DNA of 64,000 bases from Natrinema caseinilyticum (GTDB lineage Archaea > Halobacteriota > Halobacteria > Halobacteriales > Natrialbaceae): NCBI RefSeq assembly GCF_024227435.1, contig NZ_CP100445.1:1547369-1611368 (forward strand), in the 5' to 3' direction. Made by a program: the position numbers and the translations under genes. Each line of letters starts with the position of its first letter. The first letter of the stretch is position 1. The notes beneath the pieces are model-generated. The model saw only the letters and a list, made by a program, of their open reading frames with translations, had not been told where the DNA came from and did no database searches. Shown piece by piece: positions 38,353 through 46,629 of the stretch.

Positions 38353-39324
38353 TCAACTCGAGTCGGGTCGGATCACGGCGTTCTCGAGGTCGCCGCCGGT
38401 CTCGAGGGCGTCGACGTTCGCGGCGACGATGTCGGCCAACCGGTCCCAGTGTTTCGGCGTGTGGCCGCCGGTGTGGGGAGTGATCAGGCAGTTCTCGAGA
38501 TTCCAGAGCGGGTGGTCGGCGGGGAGCGGTTCGGGATCGGTGACGTCGAGGGCGGCCCCGCGGATCCCTTCGGACTGGAGCGCCTCGACGAGCGCGTCGG
38601 TGTCGACGATCCCGCCGCGGGCCGCGTTGACGACGACCGCGGTCGGCGGGAGCGTGGCGAGTTCCGCCTCGCCGACGAGTCCGCGAGTTAGATCGGTAAG
38701 CGGGCACGCGAGGACGACGTAGTCGCTCCGGGCGAAGGCGTCGTGGACGTCCTCCTCACCGAAGCCGAGGACCTCGTCGGTCGGCCCGCCTTTGTCGGGC
38801 GTGTAGCGGATGCCGATCGTCTCGACCTCGAAGCCCGCGAGGCGCTGGGAGATTTCCCGTCCGATCGACCCGAGGCCGACGATCGTGACGGTGCTGTCGG
38901 TGAACTCGAACGACTGGAAGTGACGCCACTCGCGGCGTTCCGATCGGCGCCACCCCTCGTGCAGACGGCGCGCGAACACGAGCATGTTTCCGATGGACTG
39001 TTCGGCGATGCCGGGCGCGTGGATTCCGCCGGCGTTCGTCACGGCGACGCCGCGGTCCGCCAGCGCGTCCATCGGCACGTGGTCCGTTCCGGCGAACGTA
39101 CAGGCGAACAGCTCGAGCCGATTCGCGATCTCGAGGAGGTCCTCGTCGATCGAAATCCCGGTCACGACCCGCGCGTTTCGGACGAGCTCGCGTTCCGCCG
39201 TCGGCGTCCGAGCGAGCGCGACCGCGTGATCCGACAGTCGTTCGCGCAGTGTTTCGGCGTACGACTCCATCGACAGCCCTTCCGTTCCCTCTCTGAGAAC
39301 GACGATATCTGGGTTCGTGTCCAT
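38353..39324 (-). CDS. NAD-dependent D-2-hydroxyacid dehydrogenase
   Basis: 323 residues. Substrate domain split around a Rossmann domain: TVTIVGLGSIGREISQRLAGF, VVLACPLTDLTRGLVGE, VVNAARGGIVDTDALVEAL (Arg) and PHTGGHTPK (His of the Glu-His pair). D-isomer-specific 2-hydroxyacid dehydrogenase family. It would reduce 2-oxo acids to D-hydroxy acids; paired with the downstream FAD/Fe-S oxidase, it suggests a hydroxyacid shuttle. Divergent from the M20 gene, sharing the operator region at 39400-39428. Confidence 0.9.
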   Translation of the reverse strand: MDTNPDIVVLREGTEGLSMESYAETLRERLSDHAVALARTPTAERELVRNARVVTGISIDEDLLEIANRLELFACTFAGTDHVPMDALADRGVAVTNAGGIHAPGIAEQSIGNMLVFARRLHEGWRRSERREWRHFQSFEFTDSTVTIVGLGSIGREISQRLAGFEVETIGIRYTPDKGGPTDEVLGFGEEDVHDAFARSDYVVLACPLTDLTRGLVGEAELATLPPTAVVVNAARGGIVDTDALVEALQSEGIRGAALDVTDPEPLPADHPLWNLENCLITPHTGGHTPKHWDRLADIVAANVDALETGGDLENAVIRPDSS

Positions 39325-39399
39325 ATCGGTGACTCCCGCGCATCCGTGGCGCGTCTCGTAGTCTACCGTACGATTACCATCGGGTCCCTTATCCTTTTT

Positions 39400-39428
39400 G
39401 TGTACACATCGTCAACAACAACTGTGTA
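39400..39428. promoter_or_regulatory. operator-like repeats in a divergent promoter
   Basis: Between the D-2-hydroxyacid dehydrogenase and M20 genes: an 8-base palindrome GTGTACAC (39400-39407) and a 17-bp site TCAACA-ACAAC-TGTGTA (39412-39428; left half 4 of 6, right half identical to the 43586 site). The plus-strand transcript start would fall close by, so binding should block both directions. Confidence 0.55.
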
Positions 39429-39461
39429 TAGTTAAGGTGGTGGCTCGCGTTAGCGCCACAC

Positions 39462-40763
39462 ATGTCCGAACCGATTCAGGATCGACTCGTCACGGTTCGA
39501 CGTCGCTTCCACCGCCATCCCGAGCCCGCGTGGCGCGAGTACCTCACCACCGCTCGGCTCGTCGAGGAGATACGAGGGATCGGCGTCGACGAACTCGCCG
39601 TCGGACCGAACGCCTACGACCCGGCCGACAGGATGGCCGTCCCCGACGAGGACACGGAGCCGTGGCTCGAGCGCGCCCGCGAACGCGGTGCGGACGAAGC
39701 GGTGCTCGAGCGCGTCGCCGGCGGCACCACCGGCGCGATCGCCACCCTCGAGCGCGGCGAGGGGCCGGCGATCGGCCTGCGCGTCGACATCGACGGGCTG
39801 TTCATCGAAGAATCGGCCGACGCGGAACACGCACCTGCCGCCGAGGGCTTTCGCTCGGAGATCGACGGGACGATGCACGCCTGCGGCCACGATGCGCACA
39901 TGACGTGGGGGCTGGCCGCGCTCGAGGCGATCGCCGAGAGCGACTTTTCCGGCCGGCTAGTCGTCTTCTTCCAGCCGGCCGAGGAGACGGGTGGCGGCGG
40001 CTGCCCGATGGCGAAAAGCGAGTACGCGGCCGACCTGGACTACCTGCTCGCGATCCACGTCGGGCTCGATCACCCGACCGGCGAGGTCGTCGCCGGCATC
40101 GAGAAGCCGCTCGCGATGTGCCACGTCGACGCGACGATCGAGGGGACCTCCGCGCACGCGGGGAAGGCGCCGAACGAGGGGGACAACGCCATGCACGCGA
40201 TGGGGACCGCGATCGAGACCGCCTACGGCATCCCGCGACACAGCGACGGGATGACCCGCGTGAACGTCGGAAAAGCCGAGGCGGGTACCGCGAGCAACGT
40301 CGTCGCCGAGGAGGCCCACATGGAGTGTGAAGCCCGCGGCGAGACCACCGAGCTGATGGAGTACATGAAGCGGCGGCTCGAACGCGCGGTGCGATCGGCA
40401 GCGACGATGCACGGGTGCACGGCCGAGGTCGACGTCGTCAGCGAGTCGCCGCGCGCGGACAGCGATCCCGCGCTTCGAGAGATCGTCGGCGAGGTCGCGA
40501 GCGGCGTCGCCGGCATCGAGCGCGTGGTGCCGGCCGCGGACTTCGGGGCGAGCGAGGACGCGACGTTCCTGATGGAGCGCGTCCAGAACGATGGCGGACT
40601 GGCGACGTACGTGATCGTCGGCACGGATCACCCGACGAGCCACCACACGCCGACGTTCGACGTCGACGAGGAGAGCCTCGAGCACGGCGTCTCGGTCCTC
40701 GTCGAGACGATTCGGGAACTCGAGCGGCGGCATCCGGTCTCGCGCAGCGAGGAGGAGGGATGA
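39462..40763 (+). CDS. M20 family amidohydrolase/deacylase, paralogue 1
   Basis: 433 residues. Metal-binding motifs MHACGHDAHMTWG, GLRVDIDGL and PAEETGGGG, dimerisation domain with EGTSAHAGKAPNEGDNAMHA and SDGMTRVNVGKAEAGTASNV, and TDHPTSHHTPTFDVDEE near the end. It belongs to the AbgA / N-acyl-amino-acid amidohydrolase branch of M20, which removes acyl groups from amino acids. Overlaps the next gene by four bases (ATGA), so the pair is co-translated. Inferred role: deacetylating the N-acetyl-diaminobutyrate produced by the DoeA-type enzyme. A close paralogue is at 46630. Confidence 0.88.
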   Translation: MSEPIQDRLVTVRRRFHRHPEPAWREYLTTARLVEEIRGIGVDELAVGPNAYDPADRMAVPDEDTEPWLERARERGADEAVLERVAGGTTGAIATLERGEGPAIGLRVDIDGLFIEESADAEHAPAAEGFRSEIDGTMHACGHDAHMTWGLAALEAIAESDFSGRLVVFFQPAEETGGGGCPMAKSEYAADLDYLLAIHVGLDHPTGEVVAGIEKPLAMCHVDATIEGTSAHAGKAPNEGDNAMHAMGTAIETAYGIPRHSDGMTRVNVGKAEAGTASNVVAEEAHMECEARGETTELMEYMKRRLERAVRSAATMHGCTAEVDVVSESPRADSDPALREIVGEVASGVAGIERVVPAADFGASEDATFLMERVQNDGGLATYVIVGTDHPTSHHTPTFDVDEESLEHGVSVLVETIRELERRHPVSRSEEEG

Positions 40764-42007
40764 GCAGGGGGCGCGAGGACCTCGTTTCTCTCGCGGACGT
40801 CGAGGCGGCTCGAGAGCGCATCGCGGACGTCGTCCACCGGACGCCACTCGATACGTCCCGGACGTTCGCCGAGATGAGCGGCGCGGCGTCGGTCGGCCTC
40901 AAACTCGAGAACGTCCAGCGGACGGGTTCGTTCAAGATCCGCGGCGCGTACAACAAGATGGCCCAGCTCTCGACCGCGGAGCGCGACGCGGGGGTCATCG
41001 CCTCGAGCGCGGGCAACCACGCCCAGGGAGTGGCGCTGGCCGGCGACCTGCTCGACGTCGAGACGACGATCGTCGTCCCCGAGGTCACCCCGGCCGCGAA
41101 GATCGAGGCGACCCGCAGCTACGGCGCCGAAGTCGTCGTCCAGGGCGACATCTACGAGCGTTCCTACGAGTACGCCATAGAGCGGGCCGATGAGACCGGA
41201 GCGACGTTCGTCCACCCCTTCGACGACGAGGCGATCGTCGCCGGCCAGGGGACGATCGGGCTCGAGTTGCTCGAGCAGTATCCCGACCTCGACACCGTGC
41301 TGGTGGCGATCGGCGGCGGCGGACTCGTCGCCGGAATCGGAACGGTTCTCGACGCCGCCGAGCGCGGCATTCGGGTCATCGGAGTGCAGCCGGACGGGGC
41401 GTCGCACGCGAAACCGTCGCTCGAGGCCGGCGAGATCCGCGAACTCGCGGACGTCGACACCGTCGCGGAGGGGATCGCCGACACCCGGATGCTCGAGACG
41501 ACCTTCGAGATCGCTCGCGAGGTCGTCGACGACGTGGTGAGCGTCGGCGACCGCGAAATCGCCGCGGCGGTGACCCTGCTGGCCGAACGGGCGAAGACGA
41601 TCGCGGAGAGCGCCGGCGCAGCCCCCCTCGCCGCCGCGTTGTCCGACGAGATCGACCTCGAGGGAGAGACCGTCGCCGTCGTGATTTCCGGCGGGAACGT
41701 AAACCTCACCGAACACGCGGAACTGACGCGGACCGGACTCCACGAACTCGAGCGCTACGCCGAGGCCCGCCTCGCGCTCGCGGACTGGCCGACGGCCGTC
41801 GGCGACGTGGTCGAGACGGTCGAGTCGCAGGGTGCCGAATTGGACGTTCTCGAGCGCGCCCGCTACACCGCGGTCGATCACCCGAATCGAACGCCCGTGA
41901 CGCTCGGACTCGCGGGAAGCGGCCCGGCGCATCTCGACGGGGTCCTCGAGGCGCTGGAAGCGCTCGAAGGAGTTTCCGTCGTCGACCGATCGCTCGAGAT
42001 CGAGTAA
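40760..42007 (+). CDS. threonine dehydratase / EutB-like PLP lyase
   Basis: 415 residues. Fold-type II PLP enzyme: Lys in RTGSFKIRGAYNKMAQL, SSAGNHAQGVALAG, AIGGGGLVAGIGTVL, and a C-terminal ACT-like domain (about 335-415, NRTPVTLGLAGSGPAHLDGV). Normal haloarchaeal IlvA has this layout, converting threonine to 2-oxobutanoate. Its coupling (ATGA overlap) to an M20 deacylase, near DoeA- and RidA-type genes, recalls EutB, the threonine dehydratase-like protein of hydroxyectoine use. A 3-hydroxy-diaminobutyrate or threonine substrate cannot be separated from sequence alone. Confidence 0.88.
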   Translation: MSRGREDLVSLADVEAARERIADVVHRTPLDTSRTFAEMSGAASVGLKLENVQRTGSFKIRGAYNKMAQLSTAERDAGVIASSAGNHAQGVALAGDLLDVETTIVVPEVTPAAKIEATRSYGAEVVVQGDIYERSYEYAIERADETGATFVHPFDDEAIVAGQGTIGLELLEQYPDLDTVLVAIGGGGLVAGIGTVLDAAERGIRVIGVQPDGASHAKPSLEAGEIRELADVDTVAEGIADTRMLETTFEIAREVVDDVVSVGDREIAAAVTLLAERAKTIAESAGAAPLAAALSDEIDLEGETVAVVISGGNVNLTEHAELTRTGLHELERYAEARLALADWPTAVGDVVETVESQGAELDVLERARYTAVDHPNRTPVTLGLAGSGPAHLDGVLEALEALEGVSVVDRSLEIE

Positions 42008-42224
42008 CTGTGCCGGGAGTAGCCCCGGCACAGGGAAGCGGGTGAGTGGCGCCGTTATTCCTCGGAGAACGGACGGGAACGTCCTCCCGCGAGCATCGGA
42101 TGGAGTAACGCACGCACGCCGAATCGGTGAAACGATATTCGTTTACGAGGCCTGCCAGAGACGAGAGCCACCCGAGCGATGCGCCGGGGGAAAAACGAAA
42201 ATTGATCGCGGGTACTCGGAACGT

Positions 42225-43586
42225 CTACGCGACCGTCGGACTCGCACCGACCGCCTCGATCGCTTCGAGGAAGACGCCGATCCCGAGTTCGATCTCGCGC
42301 TCGGTCGAATCCAGCGGCGGGAGCAACCGGATCGTCTTCTTCCCGCACCCGAGCGTCAGGAGGCCGCGCTCGAGGGCGCTCTGGACGACCGCGGTTCGCC
42401 GCGCCGGCGTATCGAACTCGACCGCGAGCATCAGGCCCTTGCCGCGAACGTCCTGGACGAACTCCGGCGCGTCGTCTGCGAGGAGTTGTTTGGCCTGCTC
42501 GCCGCGACGGGTCGCGTTGTCGAGCAGGTCGTACTCGTCGATGGCCTCGAGCGTGAACGCGCCCATCATCGACCCGAGCAGGTCGCCGCCGCCGAAGGTC
42601 GACCCGAGGCGATTCTTCTCGTCCGGGAAGACCTCGGAGCGGGAGATCGTGGCGCCGACGCGCAGGGCCTTCGCGCTGGCGATGACGTCGGGTTCGATCG
42701 GATAGTGGTCGGCCGCCCAGATCTCGCCGGTGCGCCCGATGCCGGCCTGAATCTCGTCGACGATCAGCGGGATGTCGTAGGTGTCGGTGACGTCCGCGAC
42801 CTCCTGCATGAACGCCTCGCTGGGGAAGCGGTATCCGCCGACGCCCTGGATCGGCTCGAGGGTGAGGAAGGCGATCTCGTCGGGGTCGACGTAGCCGCCT
42901 TCGGGCGCGAGCATGGACCGCAATTGCGAGCCGTCGCCCGCGAAGAAGCCGCAGTCGCAGCTCTCGGCGTCACAGCCCCGGTCGTCGCAGAAGGGGACCG
43001 TCTCGATCCCGCTGATTTCGGGGTAGTGACGGGTGTAGACCTCCTTGGACTTCGTGATCGAGAGCGTCCCGAGCGTGCGGCCGTGAAAGCTCCCGGAAAA
43101 GGCCACCCCGTACTTCGAGGGGGCGCGGTAATCGCTCGTAATCTTCATCGCGTTCTCCATCGCCTCCGCGCCGGAGTTCGAGAGGAAGACGGTGTCCATT
43201 CCGTACTGACTCGAGACCTCGGTCAGCTTCTCCATGAGGTGGCTCGAGCCGGGGACGTCGGCTTCTTTCGGGTCCGGACCGGCGCCGAAGTAGAGGTCCT
43301 GTCCGGCGATCTTCATCGGCTCGACGAGGTCGAACTCCCGGACGTTTCCGAGGATCTTCTCGTTGTTGTACCCGAGCGGCGCGGCGCCGATGTGGCACGT
43401 AAAATCGAGCAACACGTTGCCGTCGACGTCGGTGACGAACGGTCCGTCGGCTTCCCGTGTGACGTCCCAGACGAACTCGTGGGAGTACTCGCTGGGCGCC
43501 GAGTACTCCTGATGGAAGTCGACCCACCGCTGCGCGTTCGGACCCGGAAGCGCGTCCGCGTCGGGTTCGGCCGTGTCCCTATCCAT
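42225..43586 (-). CDS. class III aminotransferase with a cysteine-rich insert
   Basis: 453 residues. Fold-type I motifs: VFLSNSGAEAMENAMKI, FHGRTLGTLSITKSK, DEIQAGIGRTGEIWAADH and PLP Lys in ASAKALRVG. An insert with four Cys in ten positions (FCDDRGCDAESCDCGFF, about 200-216) may bind a metal. It resembles archaeal ornithine/lysine-type aminotransferases and racemases of this class. The gene starts exactly at the edge of the palindrome TACACA-GTTTA-TGTGTA, and a TATA-like TTTTAATG lies about 28 bases upstream, so the transcript is leaderless and repressible. Confidence 0.88.
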   Translation of the reverse strand: MDRDTAEPDADALPGPNAQRWVDFHQEYSAPSEYSHEFVWDVTREADGPFVTDVDGNVLLDFTCHIGAAPLGYNNEKILGNVREFDLVEPMKIAGQDLYFGAGPDPKEADVPGSSHLMEKLTEVSSQYGMDTVFLSNSGAEAMENAMKITSDYRAPSKYGVAFSGSFHGRTLGTLSITKSKEVYTRHYPEISGIETVPFCDDRGCDAESCDCGFFAGDGSQLRSMLAPEGGYVDPDEIAFLTLEPIQGVGGYRFPSEAFMQEVADVTDTYDIPLIVDEIQAGIGRTGEIWAADHYPIEPDVIASAKALRVGATISRSEVFPDEKNRLGSTFGGGDLLGSMMGAFTLEAIDEYDLLDNATRRGEQAKQLLADDAPEFVQDVRGKGLMLAVEFDTPARRTAVVQSALERGLLTLGCGKKTIRLLPPLDSTEREIELGIGVFLEAIEAVGASPTVA

Positions 43587-43602
43587 ACACAGTTTATGTG
43601 TA
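43586..43602. promoter_or_regulatory. perfect operator palindrome at the aminotransferase start
   Basis: TACACA-GTTTA-TGTGTA, six-base arms perfectly inverted. It lies between the TATA-like box (minus strand, AAGTTTTAATG) and the start codon, overlapping the first base of the ATG. This position is that of a classical repressor site. It is the reference for the four related sites at 31667, 39412, 45503 and 49866. Confidence 0.8.
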
Positions 43603-43705
43603 CCTCATACATTAAAACTTGTTATGGGCTGTCGATGGAGCCGCGAAAAAACCGGACAGCATGACGGCCGAAGCGAACGGCCAGCGGAGATGGGCGGCGG
43701 ACAGG

Positions 43706-45370
43706 TCAGTCGTCGTCCGATTCGACGGGACCGCCGGGACCGGCCGGCGATTCGGACTCGGTCGCCGTACTCGAGCCGACGAGGACGGTTTCGTCCTGAA
43801 GGAGCACCCGACCGTAGTTCGACCCGAAGTCCTTGATCAGGGCGAGCATCGAGAGGAAACAGATGAACGCGAAGGGCGTCCCCGTGATGATCGCGGCCTG
43901 CTGGAGCGTGTTCGCGCTCCCCGTGCCGCCGAGGATCATCAGAATCGCCGCGGTCATACCGAGGACGACGCCCCAGAAGATCCGGTTGATGGTCGACGGA
44001 CGGGCTTTACCGCCGGTCGTCATCATCGAGACCGCAAGCGTCGAGGAGTCCGCGGACGTGACGAAGAACGTCGTCACGAGGATCATGAACGCCAGCATGA
44101 AGACAGTTCCCATGGGGAACGCCTCGAACAGGATGAAGCCGGAGACCTCAGCACCGGCCTCGCCCGCGATCACCGCACCGAAGTCGGCGACACCGTTGTG
44201 GTGGGCCCACACGGAAGTCCCACCGACGAACGTGAACCACGGGATGGTGGCGGCGGACGTCGCGACGATTCCGGTGAAGGCCACCTCACGGACGGTGCGT
44301 CCCTTGGAAATGCGGGCGATGAACAGACCCGCGAACGGGGACCACGAGAGCGCCCAGGCCCAGTAGAAGACGGTCCAGGCGTTCATCCAGCTCGTGGCCT
44401 CGGAATTCCCCGCGCCCATCGGTCCCGCTCCGGTAAAGAGGCTCATCGAGACGAAGTCGGAGATCATCCCGCCGAAGGCCTGCGTGCCGAGCAGAATGAG
44501 AAACAGCGTCGGGCCGACGATGAACGTCGCGAACATGAGGATAACGAAGAGGACCATGTTGAAGTTCGACAACCGGCGGATCCCCTTGTTCACCCCGAGC
44601 ACCATCGAGGTCGTAAACAGCAGCGTCATCATCGTCACCACGAGGAGGATACCGATGTTCCCCATGCTGATATTCCACTGGTACTCGAGGCCGGTGACGA
44701 ACTGGCTCCCGATGAAACCGAGCGAGGTCGCGACGCCACCGATCGTCGCGAAGACGGCGAGGATGTCGACGACCTTCGCGAACGGACCGTCGAGGTTGTC
44801 AGCACCGATGATCGGCGTCAGCGCCGACGAGACTCGCAGCGGGACGTTCTCGTAGTTGTACGCGAAGTACCCGATCGCGATCCCCATTATCGTAAACACT
44901 GCGAGCTGGGGAAGCGCCCAGTGGAACAGCGTCTGCTGGACGGCGATCGTCATCGCCTCGGCCGATCCGCCCTCGACACCCTCGAACAGCGGTGACGGAT
45001 TGGCGTAATAGAACAACGCCTCTGTCGGACCCCAGAAGACGACCCCCGCCGCGAAACCTGCCGAGTACAGCATCGCGAAGAACGAAAGGAAACTGTACTC
45101 GGGCGACTCGTCGCCCATCCTGATCGACCCCCACGGGCCGACGATCAGGAACAACAGAAAGACGACGATCAGGAACACGATCAACAACAGTGCCCAATTG
45201 AACGCCCCGAGCAGTTGATCGTTCAGCGACGAGATCCCTTTCTCGACGGTGCTCGGGCTGATGAAGAACGCCGCGATCACGCCGACTGTGAGCAACGCTC
45301 CGAACAGGAAGACCGTCGTATCGATCTCCTCGCGGAATTCGTCGACCATCCCCTTCTCGGCGCCGCTCAT
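43706..45370 (-). CDS. BCCT-family compatible-solute transporter
   Basis: 554 residues from the ATG preceded by GGGAGGTGAG; a GTG 17 codons upstream is an alternative. Twelve membrane helices; the BCCT substrate-binding signature is visible as YWAWALSWSPFAGLFIARISKGRT (helix 8 Trp-rich box) and GVFWGPTEALFYYANPSP near the N-terminal half. The family takes up betaine, carnitine, choline or ectoine, driven by Na+ or H+. Context (DoeA-type hydrolase, shared operator) suggests ectoine-type import. The gene is 120 bases upstream of the aminotransferase, same strand. Confidence 0.92.
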   Translation of the reverse strand: MSGAEKGMVDEFREEIDTTVFLFGALLTVGVIAAFFISPSTVEKGISSLNDQLLGAFNWALLLIVFLIVVFLLFLIVGPWGSIRMGDESPEYSFLSFFAMLYSAGFAAGVVFWGPTEALFYYANPSPLFEGVEGGSAEAMTIAVQQTLFHWALPQLAVFTIMGIAIGYFAYNYENVPLRVSSALTPIIGADNLDGPFAKVVDILAVFATIGGVATSLGFIGSQFVTGLEYQWNISMGNIGILLVVTMMTLLFTTSMVLGVNKGIRRLSNFNMVLFVILMFATFIVGPTLFLILLGTQAFGGMISDFVSMSLFTGAGPMGAGNSEATSWMNAWTVFYWAWALSWSPFAGLFIARISKGRTVREVAFTGIVATSAATIPWFTFVGGTSVWAHHNGVADFGAVIAGEAGAEVSGFILFEAFPMGTVFMLAFMILVTTFFVTSADSSTLAVSMMTTGGKARPSTINRIFWGVVLGMTAAILMILGGTGSANTLQQAAIITGTPFAFICFLSMLALIKDFGSNYGRVLLQDETVLVGSSTATESESPAGPGGPVESDDD

Positions 45371-45502
45371 GGTCTCACCTCCCGAATCGGACGTCCGCTG
45401 GGTGATTGTCTGTGCCTCCACCTGCCATTCGCCATGCTGCGTGATGGCATACCGAGATCATTGACGTCGTATACAATAAGTGTTTCTCACTCGCGGAATT
45501 CA

Positions 45503-45519
45503 TCCACAGATTGTGTTTA
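45503..45519. promoter_or_regulatory. operator-like site upstream of the BCCT transporter
   Basis: TCCACA-GATTG-TGTTTA: 5 of 6 in each half against the 43586 site. A TATA-like CTTATTGTATAC (minus-strand sense) lies at 45469-45480, between the site and the gene. Confidence 0.65.
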
Positions 45520-45890
45520 CCGTATGCGAGCTCGAGGGGATGGCCGCCCCTGGAGGAAAACGGCCACGGGCACGACTATAATTATTTTTGTAGGACTTTC
45601 TGCTCGTTACGGACGGATCGAAAGACAGTCACCGGGCCGTGTACTCGTTTTCGCTCCGTTCCAACGGCAACGTTCGTGCAGAGAGGTTTCTGGGGAAACG
45701 GCTGGCGCTGTCGGGACGATCGCTCGAGGGTCGAGACGGGGCCCGACGGGAACGCGGAGCAAACGACGGTGACCGACGATTTCGGCTGCTGCTCGGGGGA
45801 GCACCGATCGACCCACTCGTCGAAACGAGAGCAATCACCGTCGGACCGAGAGCCGAAGAAGAATTTCCAGATCGAGTGACTCGTCGACCG
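45520..45890. other. gap upstream of the BCCT promoter, no gene
   Basis: About 370 bases between the operator and the end of the 45891 gene. Open frames here are short and of shadow-like composition. An AT-rich patch ACTATAATTATTTTTGTAGG (about 45575) could be an unassigned promoter. Confidence 0.5.
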
Positions 45891-46538
45891 TCAGTCCGTC
45901 AATTCTTCGAACGTCCGCTTGCGAGACGTGGCGCTCTCGGTCACTCGCTCCGAGAACTCGTCGACGCGACTCTTGATCTCGTCGCGGGTCTCTTCCGGCG
46001 AAAACGCATCAGACATCGTCAGTAACCGGACGAACGCGCGGAGTTCCTCGTCGGTGAGTTGGGCGAACTCCTCGTTCTCGAGTTTCTCGATGACCTCGTC
46101 GACGTCGATCTGGCCGACTGGTTCGACGTTGAACTCGACGTTGACCATTCGGTAGTTCGACCCGGCGAGGCGCTGTTCGGCCTTCCCGACGCCCTCAGAG
46201 AGCATGTCCTTGAACGGGGTGTAGTATCCCATCGTTCCGAGGTGGAGGAACGCGAGCATGTCGGTGATTCCCTGCGTGTACGCGTCGCGTTCGTCGTCGT
46301 TCGGGTCGAAAACCGTCTCCCGGTCGCGTTCTTCCATGTACTCGAAGAGAATACTGAAATCGAGAACCGCGTTCCTGACCCGGCGTCGAATTCGGTTTCG
46401 CTTCTGTTTTTTCGAGTGGTCAGTATAGTCGGTTTTCCGGCCGAGCAAGAAGTCGCGGTCGGAGGGCGTCAGAATGCCGCGCGGGCGGTCCGAATCCGCC
46501 GCCGTCTGGAGCGACTCCGGCACGTCGTCCTGGCTCAT
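45891..46538 (-). CDS. conserved haloarchaeal protein, function unknown
   Basis: 215 residues, soluble. Starts MSQDDVPESLQTAADSDRPR; central segment RGILTPSDRDFLLGRKTDYTDHSKKQKRNRIRRRVRNAVLDFSILFEYMEERDRE contains a strong basic patch, followed by MLAFLHLGTMGYYTPFKDML and a C-terminal acidic helix set. The GILTPxDRDFL...RxRIRxRVRNAxxDF pattern is a family I recall as DUF5806, common in haloarchaea. The basic patch could bind nucleic acid. Convergent spacing gives no operon; an imperfect GACACA half-site near its start is too weak to call. Confidence 0.75.
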   Translation of the reverse strand: MSQDDVPESLQTAADSDRPRGILTPSDRDFLLGRKTDYTDHSKKQKRNRIRRRVRNAVLDFSILFEYMEERDRETVFDPNDDERDAYTQGITDMLAFLHLGTMGYYTPFKDMLSEGVGKAEQRLAGSNYRMVNVEFNVEPVGQIDVDEVIEKLENEEFAQLTDEELRAFVRLLTMSDAFSPEETRDEIKSRVDEFSERVTESATSRKRTFEELTD

Positions 46539-46629
46539 ATAGCATACAGTGTGTCTGCGCGCGAATTAACGTTTCCCATCCCCCAATCGTGGCTGGGAAA
46601 GGACAGTTCGTCGGACGAGGGAAGCCGAG

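Noticed and set aside
36515-38722. A 735-codon plus-strand open frame opposite the FAD/Fe-S dehydrogenase
   Set aside because: It is a shadow of the GC-rich antisense gene: Arg/Val/Gly/Asp-rich, no domain motifs, and the minus-strand gene has clear FAD and Fe-S motifs.
46539-46560. CATACAGTGTGTCTG near the 45891 gene start as a sixth copy of the island operator
   Set aside because: It lacks the six-base arms at five-base spacing; only one half (GACACA) fits.
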